DNA from: Bradyrhizobium ontarionense
Lineage (GTDB): Bacteria > Pseudomonadota > Alphaproteobacteria > Rhizobiales > Xanthobacteraceae
Assembly (NCBI RefSeq): GCF_021088345.1
Contig: NZ_CP088156.1
Coordinates: 930,001 to 994,000 of the forward strand
Direction of reading: 5' to 3'
DNA: 64,000 nucleotides
The notes under the pieces are model-generated. The model made no database searches and was not told where the DNA came from. It worked only from the letters and a program-made list of their open reading frames with translations. The translations under genes and the position numbers were made by a program. Shown here in pieces: positions 54,212-62,433 of the stretch. How positions within the stretch are numbered: the stretch's first letter is position 1; every line of letters starts with the position of its first letter.

Positions 54212-54509
54212 CGGCAATCAACTCCGTGTTGCCGCGTGCTCCGTCGGCACGGAGCGCGCGAACAAATCAGGCGTAATATTTGATTGAAATTGTACGAAGT
54301 TCGCCTAACGGCTGTTTAATGCACGCCCTTGGACACAGCTGTAATTTTAGGCAACCAGCCGAATATGCTGTCAGGTTCCTGGAGTTCCCGGCGGCTATCA
54401 TTCGATTCCAGTGGGTTCCCTGGATGGAACCCGCCGATGGCAGAGAGTTGCTGTAGGTTCGCTGCCGTCCGTTTCGAATCGCTGCGCTGCAAGCGAGGCT
54501 CCCCGCATC

Positions 54510-56351
54510 ATGGCACCATCGGCCCTTGCACTGCCCCTGAGCGCGCCGCCAGCGTTTCTGGGGGTACGGCTGTCGCTGACCAGCAAATTGTGGCGCGACC
54601 GGCTGGATGCGCGCGGCGCGGCGCGGGCGCTCGCCATCGTGCAGCGCTATGAGTTGCCGGAGATGCTGGCGCGGGTGATCGCCGGGCGCGACGTCGAGAT
54701 CGATCAGGTCGACGACTTCCTCGATCCCACCATCCGCAAGCTGATGCCGGATCCGTTCACGGTGACGCAGATGGAGGCGGCGGCCGGCCGCATCGCCGAT
54801 GCTGCGGCGAAGGGCGAACGCGTTGCGATCTTCGGCGACTACGATGTCGACGGCGCGACGTCGGCGGCGCTGCTCGCCTGGCATCTGCGCCATTGCGGGC
54901 TCGATCCCCTGATCCACATTCCGGATCGCATCTTCGAAGGCTACGGGCCGAATGTCGAAGCCATCCGCGCGCTCGCGGCCAAGGGCGCGACGCTTCTGGT
55001 GACGGTCGACTGCGGCACGACGAGTCTCGAGCCGCTCGCCGAGGCGCGACGGCTCGGCATGTCCGTAGTCGTGATCGATCACCACCAATGCGGCGAGGAG
55101 CTGCCGGAGGTCGACGCGCTGGTGAATCCGAACCGGCCCGACGATCTCTCCGGCCTCGGCTATCTCGCCGCGGTCGGGCTGACGCTGGTGACGCTGGTCG
55201 CCGTCAACAGAGAGCTGCGCAAGCGTGGTTTCTGGACTGCGGAACGGCCGGAGCCCGACCTGCTCAGCATGCTGCATCACGTTGCGCTCGGCACCGTCGC
55301 CGACGTCGCGCCGCTGATCGCGCTCAATCGCGCCTTCGTCGCCAAGGGCCTGATCGCGCTGCGCCGGCGCGACCATGTCGGCCATACCGCGCTGATGGAC
55401 GTGGCGCGGCTCAACGGGCCGCCGGAGGCTTGGCACCTCGGCTTCATGCTGGGCCCACGTATCAATGCCGGCGGCCGCATTGGCCGCGCCGATCTCGGCG
55501 TGCGGCTGCTGCTCGAAGGTGACATCTCGGAAGCGGCGCGCATCGCCGCCGAGCTCGATCGTCTCAACAGCGAGCGCCGCGTCATCGAGCAGGCGGCGGA
55601 AGCGCAGGCCGAGGCGGAGGCGCTGGCCTCGCTGGGGCTTGAAGACAAGGGCGCGGTGATCGTGACGGCCTCCCAAGGCTGGCATCCCGGCGTCGTCGGT
55701 CTCGTTGCCTCGCGGTTGAAGGAAAAGTTTGCCCGTCCCGCGTTTGCGATCGCGCTGGAGCCCGGCGGCATCGGCACCGGATCGGGCCGCTCGATTCCCG
55801 GCGTCGATCTCGGCCGCGCGGTGCGCCACGCGGTGGAGCAGGGCATCCTGATGAAGGGCGGTGGGCATGCGATGGCCGCCGGCGTCACCCTGCGCAGGGA
55901 GCGGCTCGCCGAATTCCGCGCTTTTCTGGAAAGCGCGCTCGCCGCCGACGTCGCCGATGCGCGCCACGTCAACGAGATCCTGATCGATGGCGCGATCAGC
56001 GCACGCGCGGCGACGCCGGAACTGGTCGCGACGCTCAATCGGGCCGGTCCGTTCGGCAGCGGCAATCCCGAGCCGATCGTGGCGCTGCCGTCGCACCAGC
56101 TGGTCTATGCCGACGAGGTCGGGCAGGCGCATCTGAAGCTGCGCTTCAAATCCGGCGACGGCGCCACCGTCAATGCCATCGCGTTCCGCTCGGTCGGCCA
56201 GAAGCTCGGCAATGCGCTGCTTCAGCATCGCGGCCAGATCCTGCATGTCGCCGGCACGCTCACGGTCGACCGCTACCAGGGCGTCGAGCGGGTGCAACTG
56301 CGCGTGCTCGATGTCGCGGTGCCGGACCACGGACCGGCGATGATCAGGTAG
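54510..56351 (+). CDS. recJ: Single-stranded-DNA exonuclease RecJ
   Basis: 5'-3' single-strand DNA exonuclease for recombination and mismatch repair, 613 aa. DHH-family motifs: FGDYDVDGATS (motif I), VTVDCGTTSLEPL (motif II) and VIDHHQCGEELP (motif III, DHH), followed by GTVADVAPL (motif IV). The DHHA1 domain has SGRSIPGVDLGRAV...GGGHAMAAGVTLRRERL, and an OB-fold C-terminal segment completes it. The start is uncertain: ATG 54510 gives MAPSALALPLSAPPAFLGV, which fits the family. Confidence 0.95.
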   Translation: MAPSALALPLSAPPAFLGVRLSLTSKLWRDRLDARGAARALAIVQRYELPEMLARVIAGRDVEIDQVDDFLDPTIRKLMPDPFTVTQMEAAAGRIADAAAKGERVAIFGDYDVDGATSAALLAWHLRHCGLDPLIHIPDRIFEGYGPNVEAIRALAAKGATLLVTVDCGTTSLEPLAEARRLGMSVVVIDHHQCGEELPEVDALVNPNRPDDLSGLGYLAAVGLTLVTLVAVNRELRKRGFWTAERPEPDLLSMLHHVALGTVADVAPLIALNRAFVAKGLIALRRRDHVGHTALMDVARLNGPPEAWHLGFMLGPRINAGGRIGRADLGVRLLLEGDISEAARIAAELDRLNSERRVIEQAAEAQAEAEALASLGLEDKGAVIVTASQGWHPGVVGLVASRLKEKFARPAFAIALEPGGIGTGSGRSIPGVDLGRAVRHAVEQGILMKGGGHAMAAGVTLRRERLAEFRAFLESALAADVADARHVNEILIDGAISARAATPELVATLNRAGPFGSGNPEPIVALPSHQLVYADEVGQAHLKLRFKSGDGATVNAIAFRSVGQKLGNALLQHRGQILHVAGTLTVDRYQGVERVQLRVLDVAVPDHGPAMIR

Positions 56352-56366
56352 TAGCCCCAACATCCC

Positions 56367-56518
56367 CTGTCGTCCCGGACAAGCCTCGCCGACGCTTGCG
56401 TCGGCGCGGCGCAGATCCGGGACCCACGCCGCAGCAGATGTTGTGAGGATGCGATGCCGACGGTGCCTCACACGACGGCCGCGGCGTATGGGTCCCGGCT
56501 CGGAGGCCGGGACGACAG
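56367..56518. repeat. 152-bp inverted-repeat element with 12-bp perfect ends
   Basis: CTGTCGTCCCGG (56367-56378) and CCGGGACGACAG (56507-56518) are perfect inverted ends. Inner pairs GGGACCCACGCCGC and GCGGCGTATGGGTCCC continue the palindrome. It lies 16 bp after recJ and is noncoding. It resembles the GTCGTCCCGG-type palindromes dispersed in Bradyrhizobium. Confidence 0.85.
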
Positions 56519-56612
56519 CGGAGGGTGAGGCGGCGGTCGCGTCTCTCATGGAAGCGCATGCAGTTACGTCCTCGCAGCGCCATCGCGCCCCGAGTGATGC
56601 CTGTTCAAAAAC

Positions 56613-56841
56613 CCTCTCAAGAAAGAGGGCGCAGGGAATGCCGGGTATCGACTGATACCCATGGCCCCCGTGCGTGAAAAGTGCACGGGGCAGGAACCAC
56701 AGGTCCAGCCGGATATCCCGGCATTCCCTGCGCGATGGTTTTCACGCTTATACGCGATCTCCCCGGTGTCCGGCTTGATAGCCACCGTCGCCCTTGGGGA
56801 TCATCATCCCCCAAGAGCTTGGCGCCAGCATCGGGGCGCCA
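56613..56841. repeat. Structured noncoding repeat with nested hairpins
   Basis: A 17-bp perfect outer stem joins 56629-56645 (GCGCAGGGAATGCCGGG) with 56717-56733. Inside lie the hairpin GGGTATC-GACT-GATACCC (56643-56660) and a second hairpin built on CCCGTGC/GCACGGG near 56666-56689. Two more hairpins follow: CTTGGGG/CCCCAAG (56793-56815) and TGGCGCC/GGCGCCA (56820-56841). The phrase GCCAGCATCGGGGCGCCAGG is one I remember from a family of dispersed Bradyrhizobium repeats; that recall is unverified. Confidence 0.75.
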
Positions 56842-57205
56842 GGACCACGCGACTTCACGTCCGCAACCTGCCGTTCGTCCGCGCACATCGAAGCACGCTG
56901 CGACACGATCGCGGCCACCGCATCCCGCCCTCCACGTTCATGACGATCGCGAAGCGCCCCTCTCATGAGGACGGGACGACGGCATTGTTTCTGATTTTCG
57001 GAATAATTGCAAGCGGAAAATTTGAGACCCGGCGACTGAGCGGAGGCAGGTCGCTGATGCGGCTTGCGAAATCGGTCGATCGGCGTCGAGGCTGCTCGAC
57101 CACCGGGACACTCTGGCGAATGTTAAAAGGCGCACACGCGCAGAACGCTTGCGCGTTCACGGTCTGCGCGGCAAGTTGCGCGGGGTGCGGGAAGGGTTGC
57201 GTGAG
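56842..57205. other. Noncoding tail of the repeat and leader of the next gene
   Basis: The first about 100 bp continue the repeat. From about 56980 composition becomes AT-richer (TTTCTGATTTTCGGAATAATTGC), suggesting the promoter of the membrane protein gene at 57206. No RNA gene recognised. Confidence 0.4.
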
Positions 57206-57622
57206 ATGAAGCGGATATCGTTCAAGGGTGTCGTGATCGGCAACATCGTGGACATCCTGTCGACGAACCTCGCTATCTTTCCAGCGACGATCATCATCTT
57301 CATCTATTCCCGATCTGCTGCGGAGCTTGCGGTCTCCAACCCTCGCGCTCTGATGGAAAGCGGCCTTTTCAAAGCTCTCATGATGACTTTCGGAGCACTC
57401 TGCTCCGTATTGGGCGGCTACGTTTCGGGGAGGGTTGCCAAGCACGATGAGATCCTCAACGGGGCTCTCTCGTCAGTTCTGTGCATCGGCTTCGGCGTAT
57501 ACGCGACAATTGGCGGCCGCAGCGCTCGCCATCTGGTCGTGCAACTTGCGTTGATCGCGGTGAGCCCCGCGCTGGCCGCCCTCGGCGGATATTTGAGTTC
57601 GCGAAGGAAGAAGCCGCAGTGA
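57206..57622 (+). CDS. Small membrane protein of unknown function
   Basis: A 138-aa protein with four hydrophobic helices (about residues 8-32, 52-75, 85-105 and 112-132), glycine-rich (GALCSVLGGYVSGRVAKHDEILNGALSSVLCIGFGVYATIGG), with a basic C-terminus SSRRKKPQ. The overall pattern recalls small TIGR04086/DUF3792-like membrane proteins, but I cannot assign it. ATG 57206 is preferred over 57149 because the earlier residues are Arg/Gly-rich and not protein-like. Confidence 0.7.
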   Translation: MKRISFKGVVIGNIVDILSTNLAIFPATIIIFIYSRSAAELAVSNPRALMESGLFKALMMTFGALCSVLGGYVSGRVAKHDEILNGALSSVLCIGFGVYATIGGRSARHLVVQLALIAVSPALAALGGYLSSRRKKPQ

Positions 57623-57742
57623 CGGCGCAGCCGCTGCTCGACCGGTGCGCCTTGAAACGAGGCTACGATCTCTCGCCTCTGTTTTTTCCAGGATCTCTGC
57701 AATCGTTGCGACGTAAGGTCGTTCGGACGAGCCGGAGTTGAA

Positions 57743-58756
57743 GTGCCCATGCGACGTTTGCTTGCCGTGCTCGGGCCTCTGCTGGTGTGGGCGTCGTGTG
57801 CTCTCGCTGAGCCGGGCCTGCATTGGCGGACGGCAAGCCCCGGCGACAAATCCTGGTCTGAGCCCATCTCACGCGAGGTGCAGGAATTCGCCGTTGAGCA
57901 GAAGCCGACGGCGATCATGGTTGTCAGAGACGACCACATCGTTGCCTCCTTTGGGGATGTCAGCGCGAAGGTCAATGTCAGATCCGTGCGCAAGAGCCTG
58001 CTGAGTGCGCTGTATGGCATTGCCGTCAAGGAGGGCCGGATCAACCTTGCCAGCACCCTTGCCGAGCTCGAGATCGACGATGTTCCGCCGGCTCTCTCGC
58101 CGGCAGAAAAGACAGCGACGGTTCGCCAGTTGCTGATGGCACGGTCCGGCGTCTATCATCCGGCCGCGTATGAGACAGGTCAGATGAAGCAGGGGCGGCC
58201 TGCGCGCGAAAGCCATACGCCCGGCAGCTTCTGGTACTACAATAATTGGGACTTCAACGCGCTCGGCACGATCTATCGTCGATCCGTGGACGACGTCTTT
58301 GCGAGCTTCGAGAAGCGGATTGCGCGGCCGATCGGCATGGAGGATTTCTCCGCATCGGATGGTCTGTATCTGAAGGAAGCCTCGTCGTCCCATCCGGCCT
58401 ATGTGTTTCGGGTGAGCGCCCGAGACCTGGCGAGGTTTGGCCTGCTGTTCCTCAACGGTGGCCGTTGGAACGGGACGCAGCTGGTCCCTTCTCAGTGGGT
58501 CACGGAATCGACGACCCGTCTTTCGGACACCGAACAGCCTGAACGTGGTTACGGCTATCTCTGGTGGACGTTCGCCGATGCAAGGTCGGACCTCAGCGCC
58601 TTCTTTGCCAATGGCTATGGCGGCCAACTGGTCGTGGTCGTTCCATCGAAACGCCTGGTGTTGGTCGAACTTGTGGATCTCGCTGCGAACAGGCAAGGGG
58701 TTCGGACGCAGCGCTTTCTCGATCTCGTGAGAAAAATCAGCGTATCGGTGCCGTAA
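57743..58756 (+). CDS. Secreted serine hydrolase of the beta-lactamase / class C family
   Basis: A 337-aa protein with signal peptide (MRRLLAVLGPLLVWASCALA) and a penicillin-binding-protein-like fold. It has the SxxK nucleophile motif SVRK in NVRSVRKSLLSALYG, YxN as YYNNWDFNALG, and late YGYLWW...NGYGGQLVVVVPSKRLV replacing the KTG box. Family members include esterases and D-aminopeptidases; the substrate is unknown. GTG 57743 has GGAG 5 bp upstream and ATG 57749 is the alternative. It is followed 11 bp later by the 2H phosphoesterase gene, so the two probably share a transcript. Confidence 0.87.
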   Translation: MPMRRLLAVLGPLLVWASCALAEPGLHWRTASPGDKSWSEPISREVQEFAVEQKPTAIMVVRDDHIVASFGDVSAKVNVRSVRKSLLSALYGIAVKEGRINLASTLAELEIDDVPPALSPAEKTATVRQLLMARSGVYHPAAYETGQMKQGRPARESHTPGSFWYYNNWDFNALGTIYRRSVDDVFASFEKRIARPIGMEDFSASDGLYLKEASSSHPAYVFRVSARDLARFGLLFLNGGRWNGTQLVPSQWVTESTTRLSDTEQPERGYGYLWWTFADARSDLSAFFANGYGGQLVVVVPSKRLVLVELVDLAANRQGVRTQRFLDLVRKISVSVP

Positions 58757-58767
58757 CAAGGCGTCCA

Positions 58768-59298
58768 ATGGCCATAGCGATCAATCTTCGATCTGATCAT
58801 TTCTCCGCAGCCGAGATCGAGGGTCTGTGGGATCAGGTCGCGGCGTTCGAGGAGGTGCCGTCGATGCATGCGCTCGGCTATCGGCCGCACGTCACGTTTG
58901 CCATCTACGAATCGCCCGAGATCGACGTCGACACCGCATGGAACGCCATGCGCGAGGCCGCGCAGGGCGGCGCTGCTCTGGAGGTTCAGTTCAGCCGCAT
59001 CCGCTGGTTCTCGCATCCCCAGTTCGTGCTGTGGGCCGAGCCGGCGATGAACGAGACGCTCTTCAGATGGCACGCCTCGATCGCGGCGGCGATCGACCCG
59101 GCGCATTGTCGTCCGCATTATCGCCCCGGCGCGTGGGTGCCGCACTGTACTCTGGGCACGCGGATCATGGACGGACGCCGCGACGACGCCATCGCTTTTG
59201 CGCGCTCGTTCGACCGTCGCTTCACCGTCGTGTTCGACGTCATCGATTGCGTGGTGTTTCCGCCCGTGCAGATCGTCGCGGAGCGGAAGCTGGCATGA
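58768..59298 (+). CDS. 2'-5' RNA ligase / 2H phosphoesterase superfamily protein
   Basis: A 176-aa protein with two HxT/S motifs spaced as in 2H phosphoesterases: PHVTF (about residue 42) and PHCTL (about residue 128). Members open cyclic phosphates or join 2'-5' RNA ends; bacterial stand-alone forms have mostly unknown substrates. The start ATG 58768 is the only protein-like one. It has no sequence link to the T4-type ligase at 37480-38607. Confidence 0.85.
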   Translation: MAIAINLRSDHFSAAEIEGLWDQVAAFEEVPSMHALGYRPHVTFAIYESPEIDVDTAWNAMREAAQGGAALEVQFSRIRWFSHPQFVLWAEPAMNETLFRWHASIAAAIDPAHCRPHYRPGAWVPHCTLGTRIMDGRRDDAIAFARSFDRRFTVVFDVIDCVVFPPVQIVAERKLA

Positions 59299-59335
59299 GC
59301 GCCCACGGACGATCCCGGTTGTACCGAAATGAAGC

Positions 59336-59737
59336 TCAGCGCCAGGACGGCTTCGGCAACTGGTCGGGATTGAATTTCGGGACCGACCGAGGCGCTGGTG
59401 GAGCCGCGGCATCGTCGGATGCGGAAAACAGCAGGATTGCCTCGAATGGCACGTCGGGGGCCTCCGCGGCGTAGCCCCAGCACGTGAGGGGCGTGCTTCT
59501 GCAGCACCCTTCGAGGCTGAGCGTCAGCTCATCCGGGCCGAACAGCGACGGCTGTCCCGGGGCGTGACGTTTCGTCTTGACGATGGCTGTGAAGCGATCG
59601 CCGTCGGCCTCGTAGCATCCCGTGTAGCTCAGCACGGTATCGCCGCCGCAGACCTTGCCGCCCACCAGCTGGACGATACCCGTCCCCTGGCCCTTGGGGG
59701 TCTTGAACCAGGCGGAATAGGTGCCTTCTTTCATCAT
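59336..59737 (-). CDS. GrlR-like small beta-barrel protein
   Basis: A 133-aa protein beginning MMKEGTYSAWFKTPKGQGTGIVQLVGGKVCGGDTVLSYTGCYEADGDRFTAIVKTKRHA. This matches a family of small rhizobial proteins that share the fold of GrlR, a negative regulator of type III secretion in enteropathogens. The match is from memory and the role in this organism is unknown. A Ser/Ala/Pro-rich tail follows residue 110. An in-frame ATG at 59770 is also possible. It lies 176 bp downstream of the 435-aa gene on the same strand. Confidence 0.65.
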   Translation of the reverse strand: MMKEGTYSAWFKTPKGQGTGIVQLVGGKVCGGDTVLSYTGCYEADGDRFTAIVKTKRHAPGQPSLFGPDELTLSLEGCCRSTPLTCWGYAAEAPDVPFEAILLFSASDDAAAPPAPRSVPKFNPDQLPKPSWR

Positions 59738-59913
59738 CTGCCGCAGATCCCGTCGTTGGGTCTCGCGCATCGTTGTGCGGCGCAAATTAAGAGAAGGTGA
59801 AAGCCACCGCGTGAATGGCACCAGGAACCGAAATTTGTTCGTGTACAAATGGTTGTGAACGAATCCGGGTCTGGCCCGATCGTCCGGCAACGGCTCGCCA
59901 TCTGGGCGCCAGG

Positions 59914-61221
59914 TCACTTCCAGTTTTCGACCCAATCGGAGGCCGTGCGACTCCATTGGATGACTGAGGTGTCATCCAGACCAACATCGAACAGATTCCA
60001 GCGATAAGCGTCGATAGCCTCGTCGACCGTGCATCCCCAGAGATACGGAGGCGTTGTCGCGATGGACCGCTCGACCGGATCGCTCAGCTGTTGAGGTGGC
60101 GGAATGGGGATGCCGCGCAGATGGTTGGATGCGAGGTCCTGCTCGTAGAATTGAGCGAGGCTTTCGAGCAGGTCTGCGCAGGCCGTTGCGTGATCATAGC
60201 CGTGCGCTACATGCCCGAGCCAGTGCGGCGCGAGCGCACCGAGGGTGGGCGGCAGGTCCAGCGTCTTGACGAGGGGGGAGCTTATCTGTCCGGTGGCGAA
60301 ATTGGCGAGCCCATGACAGGCCGCGGTGATCGCGATCATCAGATGCGTCTGCAGACGGCTCACAAACAGGAATTCGCGGCAATGACGGGCTTCCCATCCC
60401 CGACCTCCGCTACCCCGTCTCGCGTTCTCGCGGGTTGCCCGGAGCCCCTCCCAGTCGATCGGCGAACGGGCATGACGCACGAGCTTCAACGTGGAGAGAT
60501 CATCGATCAGGAGATTGGGCTGCCCACGGACACGGTTGTAGCGATGCTCATAGAGGGGCACGACATCGAGAGTACGCGTGCCGGCCTTCAGGGACTCGAT
60601 GATCAAGCATTCCTGGAGCAACGTCTCGAAGGTGTAGAAGAATGCAATCGAGGTGTCCGTAATGAATGCCGGAGAGGCAGGGCCGGGCTGACACCAGGTC
60701 TGGCCGATAATGGCGAACGGCGTCAGCGCATACAGCGAATGATAAGTGTAGCTGGGGTCACGCGCGCTCGGCAGCCGTGCAAGTCCAGCGATGATGTCCG
60801 CCAACCGGTTCGTGTCGCCATTCCAATGTCCGACATGCTGGATCCAGAGATTGGCATGATCCCGCCGTAGAGGTGGACCGAAGCGCAGGCCGCTGTACCG
60901 GTGTGGCAGCTGCAGCGCGCAGCCGACATGCCAGTCGAAATCGCCATCGGACATGCCGGACATGGCGATCTGTTCCTCCTTGTTGCGGCCAGGCGTCAGA
61001 CCGAGCGGCCAGCGCGCCGCCTCGTAAACCGCGGTCGGCGAATCGAAGCGGAAATGTTCGGTTGGATCGACGAATTCGGATGACAGCCAGACGCGGACGG
61101 GATCGCCGAGCCGCGGCACGGATGCGTGCGGATGGACGAACCCAGGCGAGGCAGGGCCGCCGGTGGGCCGAGGGCGGATTACGAAGTGCACTGTCTTTGA
61201 AGGATCGGACGGTGATGGCAT
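59914..61221 (-). CDS. 435-aa protein of unknown family
   Basis: I do not recognise this protein. It has no signal peptide or transmembrane helix and is rich in His, Trp and aromatic residues (GDFDWHVGCALQLPHRYSGLRFGPPLRRDHANLWIQHVGHWNGDTNRLADIIAGLARLPSARDPSYTYHSLY). The segment RHCREFLFVSRLQTHLMIAITAACHGLANFATG and a C-terminal YLWGCTVDEAIDAYRWNLFDVGLDD look conserved-domain-like. ATG 61221 is preferred over TTG 61260. Codon use is less GC-biased than in nearby housekeeping genes, which hints at transfer. It is probably cotranscribed with the GrlR-like gene. Confidence 0.65.
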   Translation of the reverse strand: MPSPSDPSKTVHFVIRPRPTGGPASPGFVHPHASVPRLGDPVRVWLSSEFVDPTEHFRFDSPTAVYEAARWPLGLTPGRNKEEQIAMSGMSDGDFDWHVGCALQLPHRYSGLRFGPPLRRDHANLWIQHVGHWNGDTNRLADIIAGLARLPSARDPSYTYHSLYALTPFAIIGQTWCQPGPASPAFITDTSIAFFYTFETLLQECLIIESLKAGTRTLDVVPLYEHRYNRVRGQPNLLIDDLSTLKLVRHARSPIDWEGLRATRENARRGSGGRGWEARHCREFLFVSRLQTHLMIAITAACHGLANFATGQISSPLVKTLDLPPTLGALAPHWLGHVAHGYDHATACADLLESLAQFYEQDLASNHLRGIPIPPPQQLSDPVERSIATTPPYLWGCTVDEAIDAYRWNLFDVGLDDTSVIQWSRTASDWVENWK

Positions 61222-61435
61222 CGGCCGCTGCCTGCTCTCGCGAGGAATGACGGGTGGCAAGCCTATCAGATCCGGCCAACGATCTGAGCTGGGTCAGCCC
61301 ATGCGAGACGCATGGTCGTCGCCGTGGTAAATGATCTGCCTCCGCGTCCCGGGCCGCGCCCTAAGAAAATTAGTCTGACGGGAGCACGGCACCCGTATAT
61401 ACGAACGAGACCGTGGCCAACCGAAAGATCCCGTG

Positions 61436-62251
61436 ATGCCGTCCGAACCTCGCTCGCCGCGTCTTGCCGTTCTGATCGACGCGGACAACGCCTCGGCCAA
61501 GATCGTCGACGGGCTGTTCGAGGAGATCGCCAAGATCGGCGAGGCCAGCGTGCGCCGCATCTATGGCGACTTCTCCAGCCCGCGCTCGAAGCCATGGGCC
61601 GATACCTTGGCGCGCCACGCGATCGTGCCGCAGCAGCAGTTCGCCTACACCACGGGGAAGAACGCCTCCGACATCACGCTGGTGATCGATGCCATGGACC
61701 TGCTGCACAGCGGCCGCTTCGACGGCTTCTGCCTGGTGTCGTCCGACAGCGATTTCACGAGGCTTGCGGCGCGCATCCGCGAGCAGGGCGTCGACGTGTT
61801 CGGGTTCGGCGAGCAGAAGACGCCGGAGAGTTTCCGGCAGGCCTGCCGCCGGTTCGTCTATACAGAAAACCTTCGCAGCGACGCTGCGAGCAGCAAGGAT
61901 GCCGATAGCGCTGCGGCGCCGAAGTCTCTGCTACCGATCAACGCGGCCACGCCGATGATCAAGAAGGTCATCACGCAGATGGACAGCGAGGATGGCTGGG
62001 TCGCGCTCGGCGAGGTCGGCAAGCAGCTCTCCAACCTGGTATCCGACTTCGACCCGCGCACCTATGGCTGCCGCAAGCTGAGCGATCTCGTCCGCAAGAC
62101 CGGCGCCTTCGAGATCGAGGAGCAGACGAAGGGCGGCGGCTCGGTGCGCATCCGCGTCAGGGCGGTGAGCGGATCGCAGCCCAAAGCGAAGGCGCCGAGG
62201 ACGGGCCAGCGCGAGGCGGTCAAGCCCGTGATGAAGGCCACGCCGAACTGA
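61436..62251 (+). CDS. NYN-domain protein with C-terminal LOTUS/OST-HTH domain
   Basis: A 271-aa protein. Residues 8-145 are a NYN (PIN-like) nuclease domain with the acidic residues LAVLIDADNASAK, SDITLVIDAMDLL and CLVSSDSDFTRLA in their usual places. Residues 170-245 are an OST-HTH/LOTUS domain (MIKKVITQMDSEDGWVALGEVGKQLSNLVSDFDPRTYGCRKLSDLVRKTGAFEIEEQ), which binds RNA. The C-terminus is basic. It is probably a ribonuclease or RNA-binding regulator with unknown target. ATG 61436 was chosen; GTG 61433 is adjacent. It stands alone. Confidence 0.9.
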   Translation: MPSEPRSPRLAVLIDADNASAKIVDGLFEEIAKIGEASVRRIYGDFSSPRSKPWADTLARHAIVPQQQFAYTTGKNASDITLVIDAMDLLHSGRFDGFCLVSSDSDFTRLAARIREQGVDVFGFGEQKTPESFRQACRRFVYTENLRSDAASSKDADSAAAPKSLLPINAATPMIKKVITQMDSEDGWVALGEVGKQLSNLVSDFDPRTYGCRKLSDLVRKTGAFEIEEQTKGGGSVRIRVRAVSGSQPKAKAPRTGQREAVKPVMKATPN

Positions 62252-62282
62252 GCGTCGCCCTGCTCGCAACAACGGCGGACAG

Positions 62283-62420
62283 GTAGGGTGGGCAAAGCAG
62301 CCGCCGAAGGCGGCAGCGTGCCCACCGTCGGGCGGCGTGCTCAGCGGTGAGATGGTGGGCACGGCGCCACTACCAGCTCTCAGGGTGGCGAGAGCACGGC
62401 CGCGCCTTTGCCCACCCTAC
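62283..62420. repeat. 138-bp inverted-repeat element, copy 2
   Basis: The same 15-bp ends as the element at 12627-12775: GTAGGGTGGGCAAAG (62283-62297) and CTTTGCCCACCCTAC (62406-62420). Inner GTGCCCACC and GGTGGGCAC are also shared, while the rest of the interior differs. It lies between the convergent NYN and transglycosylase genes. Confidence 0.9.
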
Positions 62421-62433
62421 ATTTCTTCGCCGC

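Noticed and set aside
54267..56549. A 760-codon minus-strand frame over recJ
   Set aside because: Antisense shadow of recJ, which carries complete DHH motifs; the composition is that of a reverse frame.
58768..59298. A functional link between the 2H phosphoesterase and the T4-type RNA ligase as one RNA-repair system
   Set aside because: The genes are 20 kb apart, in different operons, and from unrelated families; proximity in the window alone is not evidence.
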